Assembly: GCA_964454675.1 (NCBI GenBank)
Contig: CAYVUB010000016.1
Location: 1 to 64,000, forward strand
DNA: 64,000 nt
DNA from: CAYVUB01 sp964454675
GTDB taxonomy: Bacteria; Bacteroidota; Bacteroidia; Flavobacteriales; Flavobacteriaceae
Direction: 5' to 3'
Shown: positions 1 through 7,938 of the stretch, piece after piece
Layout of the letters: every line of letters starts with the position of its first letter
Position numbering within the stretch: the stretch's first letter is position 1
Translations under genes and position numbers: made by a program
The notes under the pieces: generated by a model
The model's database searches: none
What the model saw: only the letters and a program-made list of their open reading frames with translations
Told to the model about the DNA's origin: nothing

Positions 1-20
1 GGTCATCGCCTTTTTTGAAG

Positions 21-54
21 AGTCCTCAACATGTATTTGTTGGGGACTTTTTTT
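21..54 (+). terminator. Rho-independent terminator
   Basis: A 10-base stem (AGTCCTCAAC with GTTGGGGACT, one G-U pair) is followed by seven T on the plus strand. It probably ends a plus-strand gene lying to the left of the window, which converges on the small membrane protein at 68-298. Confidence 0.75.
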
Positions 55-67
55 GCTTTATAAAGAG

Positions 68-298
68 CTATTTTTTAAAAATACTGTTTACAATGGTTTG
101 CAAGCCTTTGTATAGAAAGTAAACAGCCAGCAAACATGCAATGATACCGATTGCCAGAACTATTAAAAATGTAGGTTTTTCTTTGTTTGTTAATGCTAAA
201 TGCAACAACGTAGGTCCCAAAAACATAAGCACAAGGCAAATGCCCATCGTTTGGAATCCTTTTATTAAAATCTCTTTATTGGTTTTATGGTCTTTCAT
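68..298 (-). CDS. Small two-helix membrane protein, DUF6095-like
   Basis: This 76-residue protein has a charged N-terminus (MKDHKTNKEILIKG) and two hydrophobic helices at about residues 16-36 and 44-66, so it should sit in the inner membrane. It resembles the DUF6095 family of small Flavobacteriaceae proteins, whose function is unknown. Its start overlaps the end of murQ by 14 bases, which points to translational coupling and one transcript. The family name is from memory of its layout; the gene itself is well supported by position and composition. Confidence 0.75.
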   Translation of the reverse strand: MKDHKTNKEILIKGFQTMGICLVLMFLGPTLLHLALTNKEKPTFLIVLAIGIIACLLAVYFLYKGLQTIVNSIFKK

Positions 299-1106
299 TT
301 TTAAAATGGTATATGGCTGTTCTGACGTTTTTATGGATTGATAAAAGCCGGTCGGCTTCCTGATATGAAATATTTAGTTCTTTAACGAGCATTTTAATGC
401 CTCTGTCAACCAGCTTGTTGTTGCTTAATTGCATATCAACCATTTTATTGCCTTTTACTTTGCCAAGCTGTATCATGGTTGCAGTCGATATCATATTAAG
501 TACCAGTTTTTGTGCTGTTCCGGCTTTCATGCGGGAGCTTCCTGTTACAAATTCCGGACCTACAATAACTTCTATGGGATATTGTGCCGTTTGTGATAAA
601 GGACTGTTATGATTACAGGATATTCCACCTGTGATAATGTTGTTTTCGTTACATTTTTTAAGTGCATTTATAACATAAGGTGTTGTGCCCGATGCCGCTA
701 TGCCAATCACAACATCATTTGGTGAGATATTGTATGCCTGCAAGTCTTCAAATCCTTGGGTTGTTGAGTCTTCAGCAAACTCAACGGCTTTTCTTATCGC
801 GTTATCGCCACCGGCAATAAGACCGATGACTAAGTTGTAATCAACGCCAAATGTAGGCGGACATTCTGAAGCATCTACAATACCGAGCCGTCCGCTTGTT
901 CCTGCACCAATGTAGAATAAGCGTCCGCCGGATTGTAATTTTAAGACGATTTGTTCAACTAATTTTTCTATTTGAGGAATGGCTTTTTCAACTGCCAATG
1001 GTACAGTTTTGTCTTCGTTACTGATGTTTTGAAGTAATTGAGAGACAGTCATCTTTTCCAGATGATTATATTTTGAATCTTGTTCGGTTGTTTTTATAAA
1101 ATCCAT
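285..1106 (-). CDS. murQ: N-acetylmuramic acid 6-phosphate etherase
   Basis: MurQ cleaves the lactyl ether of MurNAc-6-phosphate to give GlcNAc-6-phosphate and D-lactate in the cytoplasm, a step of peptidoglycan recycling. The 273-residue protein has the SIS sugar-isomerase fold: phosphosugar-binding GAGTSGRLG at 67-75, the following VDASECPPT with putative catalytic Glu81, a second acidic site in AEDS near 112, AASGTTPYV near 137, and the family signature GSSRMKAGTAQK at 189-200. Length is slightly short of the E. coli enzyme (about 298), mostly at the C-terminus. No MurNAc kinase or importer lies next to it; the partner gene downstream is the small membrane protein. Confidence 0.95.
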   Translation of the reverse strand: MDFIKTTEQDSKYNHLEKMTVSQLLQNISNEDKTVPLAVEKAIPQIEKLVEQIVLKLQSGGRLFYIGAGTSGRLGIVDASECPPTFGVDYNLVIGLIAGGDNAIRKAVEFAEDSTTQGFEDLQAYNISPNDVVIGIAASGTTPYVINALKKCNENNIITGGISCNHNSPLSQTAQYPIEVIVGPEFVTGSSRMKAGTAQKLVLNMISTATMIQLGKVKGNKMVDMQLSNNKLVDRGIKMLVKELNISYQEADRLLSIHKNVRTAIYHFKNERP

Positions 1107-1129
1107 TGTATAAAATTACGGGTTTTTTG

Positions 1130-1220
1130 TTTGCGTTAGTGATGGAAGCGGCATCCTTTTTATTTTTTTAAAGAAAATAAAAAGATATAGCGTACAGCAT
1201 GGCCCTTTAGGGAACGCCAT
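1130..1220. repeat. Two-hairpin intergenic element, possible dispersed repeat
   Basis: Between icd and murQ lies a block that starts near GTTAGTGATGGAAGCGGCAT and ends near ATAGCGTACAGCATGG. Its core is a perfect 11-base stem (CTTTTTATTTT at 1156-1166, AAAATAAAAAG at 1174-1184, loop of 7), followed by CCC-TTTA-GGG at 1203-1212 framed by ATGG and CCAT. I recall similar blocks after genes in other Flavobacteriaceae. It is not needed as a terminator for icd, which has its own at 1224-1256. Confidence 0.5.
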
Positions 1221-1223
1221 AGT

Positions 1224-1256
1224 TCATAAAAAAAGCTCTAACATTGTAGAGCTTTT
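1224..1256 (-). terminator. Terminator of icd
   Basis: AAAAGCTCTA, six bases, then TAGAGCTTTT form a stem, and the minus strand continues with a run of T. It lies 21 bases past the icd stop codon. Confidence 0.85.
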
Positions 1257-1277
1257 AATAGGTGGCTTTATTACAAT

Positions 1278-3506
1278 TTAGTTGATTGCGTTTATGATAT
1301 TGTTGAATGTTGAGCTTGGGCGCATAGCATCGGATATTGATTTTTCGTCCGGAAGATAGTAGCCGCCAATGGTTATAGGTTTTCCTTGTACGGAATTCAA
1401 CTCAGAAACTATTTGTTGTTCTTGTACTTTTAATTGTTGCGCAACAGGTGCAAATTGTGCTTTTAGTTCGCTATCATCAGATTGATTTGCGAGTGCTTCT
1501 GCCCAGTATAGAGCAAGGTAAAAATGACTTCCGCGGTTGTCAAGTTCACCTGCTTTACGTGACGGCGATTTGCCGTGTTCCAGTAATGCTTCTGTGGCTT
1601 GATCCAGTGTGTCTGCCAGTATTTGGGCTTTGGTATTGTTATCGGATTTTGCCAAATGTTCTAAAGAAACGGCAATAGCTAAAAATTCGCCCAATGAGTC
1701 CCAACGCAAATGGTTTTCTTCCAAAAACTGTTCAACATGTTTAGGCGCAGAACCTCCGGCACCGGTTTCAAACAAACCTCCGCCGTTCATTAAAGGTACT
1801 ATTGACAGCATCTTTGCGCTTGTTCCTAATTCTAATATGGGAAATAAATCGGTTAAAAAATCACGCAATACGTTGCCTGTAACAGAAATGGTATCCTGAC
1901 CGTTTTTTATGCGCTCAAGAGTATATTGCGTGGCATCATAAGGTGCAAGGATTTTTATTTCCAATCCGGTAGTGTCGTAATTTTTAAGGTAATGGTTTAC
2001 TTTTTTTATAAGTTCGGCATCGTGGGCTCTGTTTTGGTCTAACCAGAATATAGCAGGTATATTTGTCGCTTTAGCTCTGGTAACTGCCAGTTTTACCCAG
2101 TCTTGTACAGGGGCATCTTTTACCTGGCACATTCTCCAAATATCACCGGTTTCAACAATATGTTCTATTAAAACAGCTCCGGTTTCATCAATAACCTGTA
2201 CCGTTCCGTCGGCTGTTATTTCAAAAGTTTTGTCGTGTGAGCCGTATTCTTCTGCTTTTTGTGCCATAAGTCCTACGTTGGGAACTGTACCCATAGTGGT
2301 TGGGTCAAACGCACCGTGTTTTTTACAGAAATCAATAGTTGCCTGGTAAATGCCTGCGTAGCTGCTGTCGGGAATTACTGCTTTGGTATCCTGCTGCTGT
2401 CCTTGCGCATTCCACATTTGTCCCGAAGTACGTATCATAGCCGGCATTGATGCATCAATGATGACATCGCTTGGCACATGAAGGTTGGTAATGCCTTTTT
2501 CTGAATTTACCATTGCTAATGCAGGACCGTTATTGAATGTTTCTGCAATGTCATTTTTGATTTCTTGTTGTTTTTCCTGCGGAAGTGTTTTGATTTTATC
2601 TAATAAATTTCCAAAGCCGTTATTGACATCAACTCCTATTGAATCGAAGGTGCTTTGATGCTTATCAAATAATGATTTGAAGAATACTTTAACAATATGG
2701 CCAAAAATGATAGGGTCTGAAACCTTCATCATCGTAGCTTTCATGTGTACGGAAAATAAAACATCGTTGGCTTTTGCATCTGCAACTTGTTGTGATAAGA
2801 ACTCAATAAGTGCTTTTTTGCTTAATGTTGCGGCATCTATGATTTCGCCTTTTTGTAATGAAAAAGGTGCTTTTAATACCGTAACGGTATTGTTTTTATC
2901 AATATGCTGAATGCTTACGGTTGTGGCTTGGCTTGTTGTTAATGATTTTTCGCTATGAAAAAAATCGCCGTGCTGCATTGTGGCTACATGCGTTTTTGAG
3001 TCTGGTGACCATTTACCCATTGAATGCGGGTTTTTCTTTGCGTAGTTTTTAACAGATTTTGGCGCACGTCTGTCTGAATTTCCTTCTCGCAAAACAGGGT
3101 TAACGGCACTACCTTTAATTTTGTCGTAACGGGAACGAATGTCTTTTTCTGTATCGGTTTTTGGGTCTTCAGGAAAACCGGGTATATTATATCCTTTTGA
3201 CTGTAATTCTGAAATGACTTCTTTAAGTTGTGGTACTGAAGCACTTATATTAGGAAGTTTGATAATGTTTGCTTCCGGTTGTGTGGCAAGAATCCCCAGT
3301 TCTGTCAAGGCATTCGGGATTTTCTGAGAATCGGTAAGATAGTCAGGAAAATTAGCAATAATGCGTCCTGCCAATGAAATATCTTTTGTAATAATATTGA
3401 CATTTGATGATGCCGTAAACGACTTGATAATTGGTAATAATGAATGTGTTGCTAATGCCGGTGCTTCGTCTGTTTTTGTGTAAATTATAGTAGAAAATTT
3501 TGTCAT
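1278..3506 (-). CDS. icd: Monomeric NADP-dependent isocitrate dehydrogenase
   Basis: It oxidises isocitrate to 2-oxoglutarate and CO2 with NADP+ in the TCA cycle. At 742 residues it is of the large monomeric type, not the 400-residue dimeric one. The substrate site KGSAVNPVLREGNSDRRAP is at about 131-149 (Ser133, Asn136 and Arg140 match the isocitrate contacts known for the Azotobacter enzyme), and HVATMQHGDFFHSEKS follows near 173. The start MTKFSTIIYTKTDEAPALAT matches the family N-terminus. It is a single-gene unit with its own promoter and terminator. Confidence 0.97.
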   Translation of the reverse strand: MTKFSTIIYTKTDEAPALATHSLLPIIKSFTASSNVNIITKDISLAGRIIANFPDYLTDSQKIPNALTELGILATQPEANIIKLPNISASVPQLKEVISELQSKGYNIPGFPEDPKTDTEKDIRSRYDKIKGSAVNPVLREGNSDRRAPKSVKNYAKKNPHSMGKWSPDSKTHVATMQHGDFFHSEKSLTTSQATTVSIQHIDKNNTVTVLKAPFSLQKGEIIDAATLSKKALIEFLSQQVADAKANDVLFSVHMKATMMKVSDPIIFGHIVKVFFKSLFDKHQSTFDSIGVDVNNGFGNLLDKIKTLPQEKQQEIKNDIAETFNNGPALAMVNSEKGITNLHVPSDVIIDASMPAMIRTSGQMWNAQGQQQDTKAVIPDSSYAGIYQATIDFCKKHGAFDPTTMGTVPNVGLMAQKAEEYGSHDKTFEITADGTVQVIDETGAVLIEHIVETGDIWRMCQVKDAPVQDWVKLAVTRAKATNIPAIFWLDQNRAHDAELIKKVNHYLKNYDTTGLEIKILAPYDATQYTLERIKNGQDTISVTGNVLRDFLTDLFPILELGTSAKMLSIVPLMNGGGLFETGAGGSAPKHVEQFLEENHLRWDSLGEFLAIAVSLEHLAKSDNNTKAQILADTLDQATEALLEHGKSPSRKAGELDNRGSHFYLALYWAEALANQSDDSELKAQFAPVAQQLKVQEQQIVSELNSVQGKPITIGGYYLPDEKSISDAMRPSSTFNNIINAIN

Positions 3507-3553
3507 GAAATGAATGTTGTTTTGTAGGGGTAAAATTTAATTATAAAACCCGA

Positions 3554-3561
3554 CAAATATA
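3554..3561 (-). promoter_or_regulatory. -7 element of the icd promoter
   Basis: The minus strand reads TATATTTG, a perfect match to the Bacteroidetes TAnnTTTG element, 48 bases ahead of the icd start. No clear TTG is seen at -33. Confidence 0.6.
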
Positions 3562-3720
3562 AGAAAAGGATATGGTTTAATAAATTCAGAGAGATTATAT
3601 GATTTGATTTTTATGAGTATGCTAAAAAAGAATAATGTAAATTATGAATTTGACAGTTATTGTACAGATAAATATGTGGATGCCAAGTAAGCTGTAAATT
3701 TATTAAAATGTCGAAAAAAC

Positions 3721-3762
3721 AAAAGCCATATCACTATAGTTAGACTATGTTGACATGGCTTT
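3721..3762 (-). terminator. Terminator-like hairpin of the putative non-coding RNA
   Basis: AAAGCCAT and ATGGCTTT close a stem with an inner CTATAGT/ACTAT pairing. On the minus strand the hairpin is followed by TTTTGTTTTTTC. No minus-strand reading frame of 60 codons or more lies upstream, so it appears to end a non-coding transcript (see 3721-4232). Confidence 0.55.
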
Positions 3763-4232
3763 CTTTGAAACAGTTGCTAATTACCTATTTAATATTGCTA
3801 TTAAAACCTGATGGCTGAATTTTCATTCCCACATCCTTTTTTGGTCATTTGCTACGCTGTTTCAATAGAAACATTTTTATAACTTTCAATATGCATTGAC
3901 GTGTTCATAAAAATGTTCCGGTTAATTGTTTTTCTTGATGTTAAACTTTTTACCGTTCGTTTTCACGTCAAGTATCTTTTTTAACATTGCTTTCTACATT
4001 AGTATTTGCTTTCGCTCATACAACTTCAAAAACTTTCAACTTTACCAACTATCATTTGCCGAAGCATCCGAATATGTTCCTTTAAAGTATCATGGTTTTT
4101 CCGCTCACGCATGCATACACATGGCACATCAAAACCTCAAAAAACAATTATATTAAAGAACGTTTCTTTATACAAAACAACCCGAATTTTGATTTTCAAG
4201 AAAACCAATACAAAGTCTTGGTGTTGTTTTGT
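3721..4232 (-). ncRNA. Putative non-coding RNA of about 510 nt
   Basis: The only gap over 300 bases in the window (3507-4376) holds a candidate promoter at 4237-4267 and a terminator-like hairpin at 3721-3762, both reading on the minus strand, with no plausible protein between them. Local hairpins include GTTTC-TATT-GAAAC and GCGAAAGC, which can form a GNRA loop. I found no RNase P signature (GAGGAAAGTCC) and no tmRNA 5' motif (GATTCGACAG). A Bacteroidetes 6S-type RNA or an undescribed RNA are possible. A decayed gene is the main alternative. Confidence 0.4.
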
Positions 4233-4236
4233 TTTG

Positions 4237-4267
4237 CTAAAGTAGTATAAGAATTGAGAAAAACAAA
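4237..4267 (-). promoter_or_regulatory. Candidate promoter for the putative RNA
   Basis: On the minus strand TTTG (4264-4267), a 19-base spacer and TACTTTAG (4237-4244) fit the Bacteroidetes promoter with one mismatch in the -7 element. No gene on this strand starts nearby. Confidence 0.5.
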
Positions 4268-4325
4268 TTTTTCAAGCAACTATATATCAACAACTTATAA
4301 ACCTAAGTTATTAACAATTGTTCAT

Positions 4326-4352
4326 AAAAAAAAGCCTTGAAAACTCAAGGCT
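4326..4352 (-). terminator. Terminator of rplS
   Basis: GCCTTGA-AAAC-TCAAGGC hairpin. The minus strand continues with eight T. It lies 25 bases past the rplS stop. Confidence 0.9.
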
Positions 4353-4376
4353 TTGTATGGAAAATTAAAGAGATTG

Positions 4377-4730
4377 TTAATAAGTTCTCTTTTCTTTGAT
4401 TCTTGCTTTTTTACCTGTAAGGCCTCTAAAGTAATAGATTCTTGCGCGTCTGACTTTACCTCTTTTGTTAACTTCAATTTTTTGAAGTGCCGGCAAGTTG
4501 ATTGGGAATATACGTTCAACACCTACAGTTCCAGACATTTTTCTGATAGTGAACGTTTCTGAACTTCCGGAACCTTTACGTTGTAATACAACACCTTTAA
4601 AAAACTGGGTACGTTTTTTATCGCCCTCACGTATTTCATAATACACAGTAATCGTATCACCTGCGCTGAAATCAGGGAAATCGTTTTTTGCTACAAATTC
4701 GTCTTGTACAAATTTTACTAAAGAATTCAT
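4377..4730 (-). CDS. rplS: 50S ribosomal protein L19
   Basis: L19 sits at the 30S-50S interface. The 117-residue protein has the full family pattern: KNDFPDFSAGDTITVYYEIREG at about 15-36, QFFKGVVLQRKGSGSSETFTIRK at about 42-64, GVERIFPINLPALQKIEVNKRGKVRRARIYYFR at about 69-101. In many bacteria rplS directly follows trmD in the rpsP-rimM-trmD-rplS operon. Here it lies 198 bases after trmD with its own promoter at 4804-4833 and its own terminator, so it is transcribed at least partly alone. Confidence 0.98.
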   Translation of the reverse strand: MNSLVKFVQDEFVAKNDFPDFSAGDTITVYYEIREGDKKRTQFFKGVVLQRKGSGSSETFTIRKMSGTVGVERIFPINLPALQKIEVNKRGKVRRARIYYFRGLTGKKARIKEKRTY

Positions 4731-4803
4731 TTCTTTTATAATTAAATGGTTGATTCAAACCAACATTCACGTACTTCGCCAGAGGTTAATCTGAAATTGG
4801 ATG

Positions 4804-4833
4804 CAAAAGTAATGAATAATTAATAATTAACAA
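4804..4833 (-). promoter_or_regulatory. rplS promoter
   Basis: The minus strand carries TTG (4831-4833), a 19-base spacer and TACTTTTG (4804-4811), a full match to the Bacteroidetes consensus. Transcription would start near 4797, giving a leader of about 67 nt. The -33 element lies inside the heptamer repeat at 4815-4842. Confidence 0.75.
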
Positions 4834-4842
4834 TTAATAATT
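4815..4842. repeat. Four tandem heptamers AATAATT
   Basis: Four consecutive 7-base units read AATAATT, AATAATT, AACAATT, AATAATT. The array covers the spacer and -33 element of the rplS promoter. Confidence 0.85.
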
Positions 4843-4852
4843 GATGTTTTTT

Positions 4853-4882
4853 GTGAGTTGTCAAGTTGTGAGTTGTCAAGTT
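4853..4882. repeat. Perfect tandem 15-mer
   Basis: GTGAGTTGTCAAGTT occurs twice without a gap; internally it is two related 7/8-base words (GAGTTGT, CAAGTTGT). It is followed at 4900-4927 by ACTGAATACTGAAAACTGC and related ACTG words, similar to the inverted repeat at 40985-41056. Confidence 0.85.
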
Positions 4883-4928
4883 GTAAAATCTATTTTTTTA
4901 CTGAATACTGAAAACTGCGACTGTAAAC

Positions 4929-5606
4929 TTACTCATCAAGCAAATCCGGACGTCTGTTTTTGGTATGCAGATAGGCTTGCTCTTCTCGCCATTTTTCAAT
5001 TTTTGGGAAATTCCCGCTAAATAGTATTTCGGGAACTTTCATGCCTTTGTATTCTCGAGGTTTGGTATAAATGGGCGGTGCCAGCAAATTATCCTGAAAA
5101 GAATCGGTCAATGCCGATGTTTCGTTGCCCAAAACCCCGGGAATTAACCGTATAACGGCATCGCAAAGTACTGCTGCGCCAAGTTCGCCGCCGGATAGGA
5201 CATAATCGCCAATAGAAATTTCTTTGGTAATCAACATATCACGCACACGCTGGTCAACACCTTTGTAATGCCCGCAAAGGATGATGATATTTTCTTTAAG
5301 TGACAGTTGGTTGGCAATGCTTTGATTAAGGCGGTCGCCGTCGGGTGTCATATAAATGATGTCGTCATAATGACGCTCCTGTTTTAATTGCGAAATGCAT
5401 TTGTCAATAGGTTCAATCATCATGACCATGCCTGCGCCTCCGCCAAATTGTGTATCATCAACAGATTTGTATTTGTCTGTAGTATAATCACGCAGATTAT
5501 GAAAATGCACGCTTACCAGGTTTGCTTCAATAGCTCTTTTTAATATGGAAGCTTCAAACGGACTTTTTAGTAATTCGGGTAAAACGGTAATGATGTCAAT
5601 ACGCAT
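4929..5606 (-). CDS. trmD: tRNA (guanine37-N1)-methyltransferase
   Basis: TrmD methylates G37 next to the anticodon with SAM and prevents +1 frameshifting. The SPOUT knot region is visible in IILCGHYKGVDQRV and EISIGDYVLSGGELGA, and the DSF of ALTDSFQDN holds the family's catalytic aspartate. An upstream in-frame ATG at 5642 would add 12 residues, but I chose 5606 because MRIDIITVLPELL is the conserved N-terminus and because the likely -7 element (5628-5635) lies between the two ATGs. Length is then 225 residues. Confidence 0.96.
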   Translation of the reverse strand: MRIDIITVLPELLKSPFEASILKRAIEANLVSVHFHNLRDYTTDKYKSVDDTQFGGGAGMVMMIEPIDKCISQLKQERHYDDIIYMTPDGDRLNQSIANQLSLKENIIILCGHYKGVDQRVRDMLITKEISIGDYVLSGGELGAAVLCDAVIRLIPGVLGNETSALTDSFQDNLLAPPIYTKPREYKGMKVPEILFSGNFPKIEKWREEQAYLHTKNRRPDLLDE

Positions 5607-5627
5607 AATCGATGGCTTAAAGTAGTG

Positions 5628-5635
5628 CAAAGATG
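5628..5635 (-). promoter_or_regulatory. -7 element of the trmD promoter
   Basis: The minus strand reads CATCTTTG, one mismatch from TAnnTTTG, 22 bases ahead of the chosen trmD start. Confidence 0.45.
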
Positions 5636-5650
5636 CAAACAATTGAGGAT

Positions 5651-5683
5651 AAAAAAAATCTGTAAATAAACTTACAGATTTTT
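5651..5683 (-). terminator. Terminator after the coiled-coil membrane protein gene
   Basis: AAAAATCTGTAA and TTACAGATTTTT pair over 12 bases with a 6-base loop, and the minus strand continues with T. It separates the gene at 5709-6326 from trmD. Confidence 0.85.
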
Positions 5684-5708
5684 ATCATTGCTAAATATAG
5701 AACAGAGG

Positions 5709-6326
5709 TTATTTATCTTCTTTGTGCTTATTGATTTCATCCTGAAGTTGTCTGCGTACTTTTTGTTCTCTTTCCAGAGAGTTACGACGGTGTTCTTCAA
5801 ATTCTTCTTCGGTTTCTGCCAGTGCTTTTTTTGCCTGCCGTGTAACGGCATTACTACTTTTAAATTTGAAGATAAACATTAGTAATAAGGCAAATAAAAT
5901 AGCTATTACAGACCACATTATCACGCTGTATCCCGATTTGCTCAATTGTAATCCAAAAAGGTTCATATTGTCTTTTTCGGCTCTGGTAGTATCAAGTGTG
6001 GTTTGGGTTGCGGACAAATTATTTTTTAACTCTGTAATTTCCCGCGCCTGACTGTCAATAACGGATTGTTTTTTCAGAATATCTTCTTTGTAAACTTTTA
6101 AAGAATCCAGCGTATGGGCTTTCAAAGTTATTAACCAGCTTGTTTTTATCACCTTATAGTCCCGATGCCAATCGTTTGACTGCTTTATAACATAATTAAA
6201 TTGATTGTCTAAAGTGCCTTCGGTCAGTGAGAGTTTTTCATCTTCGGTTGATGATTTTTGAGCAGATGCCGTAATAAACGATAAGCATAAAACAAGTGTA
6301 AAAAGAATAGATTTAATAGAATGCAT
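5709..6326 (-). CDS. Exported coiled-coil protein with one membrane helix
   Basis: The 205-residue protein has a signal peptide (about 1-22, ending SFITASAQ), a mainly helical heptad-rich stretch at about 65-125, a membrane helix at about 132-153 (VIMWSVIAILFALLLMFIF) and a charged coiled coil to the end, rich in E, K and R. Such genes beside trmD are sometimes labelled as tRNA methyltransferase in databases. Nothing in this sequence supports that: there is no SAM site and no knot motif. Its function is unknown; an envelope-linked scaffold is only a guess. Confidence 0.85.
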   Translation of the reverse strand: MHSIKSILFTLVLCLSFITASAQKSSTEDEKLSLTEGTLDNQFNYVIKQSNDWHRDYKVIKTSWLITLKAHTLDSLKVYKEDILKKQSVIDSQAREITELKNNLSATQTTLDTTRAEKDNMNLFGLQLSKSGYSVIMWSVIAILFALLLMFIFKFKSSNAVTRQAKKALAETEEEFEEHRRNSLEREQKVRRQLQDEINKHKEDK

Positions 6327-6402
6327 TGAGTTAATTTTTTAATTGATGTGGCTAATGGACGACAAGATAAAAAATAATATAGATGTTTGCTAATATTTAA
6401 AG

Positions 6403-6430
6403 AAATAGCCCCGCAAAAACGAGGCTATTT
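6403..6430 (-). terminator. Terminator of gap
   Basis: AAATAGCC and GGCTATTT form the outer stem, with CCG/CGA inside, 38 bases past the gap stop. The T-tract on the minus strand is short (ATTTCTTT). Confidence 0.7.
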
Positions 6431-6468
6431 TATCTGCGATTAAAGTTCAACTTTAGATGTTAGTATTA

Positions 6469-7917
6469 CTAATAATACGTATAACGTCTTACTTTCGAAA
6501 TATATTTTGCCAATCGGATTACCTGATGGCTATACCCGTATTCGTTATCATACCATATATATAATATCACGTTTTTTCCGTCTTTTCTCACTATGGTTGC
6601 TTTACTGTCATATATGGCAGGTGCCGAGCTTCCTATAATATCACTTGACACGAGTTCGTCACTCATTTCATATTTTATTTGTTCTACAAGGCTGCCTTCC
6701 AGAGCATATTTTTTCATGATAGCGTTCATGCTTTCAACCGATGTGGTTTTTTCAAGCTCTAAATTCAAAATAGCCAGTGAGCCGTTTGGCACAGGAACTC
6801 TTATGGCATTGGATGTTAATTTTCCTTCCAATGAGGGCAATGCTTTTGCAACAGCACTTCCGGCACCGGTTTCGGTAATGACCATATTGAGTCCGGCAGC
6901 ACGCCCGCGGCGGTATTTGCTGTGAAAGTTATCAACCAAGTTTTGATCGTTGGTATAAGCGTGAATAGTTTCAATATGTCCGTGTTTTATGCCAAAACTT
7001 TCTTCAACAGCTTGTAGTACAGGTGTAATAGCATTGGTTGTGCAGGATGCTGCCGAATACAAATGCACCGTGTTAGGGTTGTTATCCAGGTGGTTTACAC
7101 CATATACGATGTTTGGAACGCCTTTGCCCGGTGCTGTCAATAGTACTTTATCAACGCCTTTTGACGCAAGGTGCTTGCTTAAATCTTTATCGGTCCGGTA
7201 TGCGCCGGTATTGTCAATAACCAATGCGTTATTGATGCCGTAAGTTGTATAGTCGATGTCTTCGGGTGTATTTGCAGAAATAACATTTACGGTTGTCCCG
7301 TTAATGATTAATGCGCTGTTTTTTACATCGGCAACTACGGTTCCCGGAAAATCACCGTGAACAGAGTCATTGCGAAGCAGGGAAGCACGTTTTTCTAAAA
7401 CCGTTTGGTCAATTTTGCCTCGGGTTACAATGGCTCTTAGACGCAACTGGCTGCCTTTTCCTGTTTTGGTCATTAATTCGCGAGCCAGCAAACGCCCAAT
7501 GCGCCCAAAACCGTAAAGCACAACATTTTTTGGTTTGATGCTTTCATAGTTATGGGCATCTTTTAACTTGTTGGCAACAAAACCTGTGGCATTGCTGTAT
7601 TTTTGGTCTTCCAAATGAAACTCATACGTAAGTTTTCCTATATCTAATTTTGCAGGCGGAATGTCAAGTAGTTTGATGGCTTGAGCAATTTCGACCGAAT
7701 CAAAAATGGAAATAGGTTTTTGTACAAACTCGCCGGCATATTCATGAAGGTTTATGATTTCGCTTACATTTTTGTCAATAAGCTGATTTCTGAAAAGCAC
7801 CAGTTCAATGGATTTATCATACCATAAATCGCTTACAATTTTGATAAATTCAACAGTAGCACGCCTTCTGTCAGCCTGAAATGCGAGCTCTTTTTCATAA
7901 GTTCCGTTAAGACTCAT
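6469..7917 (-). CDS. gap: Glyceraldehyde-3-phosphate dehydrogenase, extended form
   Basis: It converts glyceraldehyde-3-phosphate to 1,3-bisphosphoglycerate in glycolysis and the reverse in gluconeogenesis. The Rossmann motif GFGRIGR is at 136-142, the catalytic Cys292 in SAASCTTNAI, the His319 partner in ETIHAYTNDQ, and the C-terminal WYDNEYGYS is present. Ahead of the enzyme core stand about 130 extra residues, helical and charged, not found in the usual 335-residue enzyme. Such long forms are known in Bacteroidetes and some other groups. The role of the extension is not known to me. Confidence 0.95.
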   Translation of the reverse strand: MSLNGTYEKELAFQADRRRATVEFIKIVSDLWYDKSIELVLFRNQLIDKNVSEIINLHEYAGEFVQKPISIFDSVEIAQAIKLLDIPPAKLDIGKLTYEFHLEDQKYSNATGFVANKLKDAHNYESIKPKNVVLYGFGRIGRLLARELMTKTGKGSQLRLRAIVTRGKIDQTVLEKRASLLRNDSVHGDFPGTVVADVKNSALIINGTTVNVISANTPEDIDYTTYGINNALVIDNTGAYRTDKDLSKHLASKGVDKVLLTAPGKGVPNIVYGVNHLDNNPNTVHLYSAASCTTNAITPVLQAVEESFGIKHGHIETIHAYTNDQNLVDNFHSKYRRGRAAGLNMVITETGAGSAVAKALPSLEGKLTSNAIRVPVPNGSLAILNLELEKTTSVESMNAIMKKYALEGSLVEQIKYEMSDELVSSDIIGSSAPAIYDSKATIVRKDGKNVILYIWYDNEYGYSHQVIRLAKYISKVRRYTYY

Positions 7918-7938
7918 TTTTTATAAAGATTTTGTGTG

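Noticed and set aside
3926..4245. Two plus-strand open frames of 76 and 79 codons in the icd-rplS gap.
   Set aside because: They overlap each other in different frames, have low-complexity hydrophobic or basic composition and no promoter, and the signals in the gap read on the other strand.
4300..4377. oriC-like AT-rich region with degenerate DnaA boxes.
   Set aside because: No perfect box and no change in gene orientation around it; the signal is not above chance.
5709..6326. tRNA (guanine-N1)-methyltransferase, a name used for relatives of this gene.
   Set aside because: The protein is a signal peptide, coiled coil and membrane helix without SAM-binding or knot motifs; the name likely spread from the adjacent trmD.
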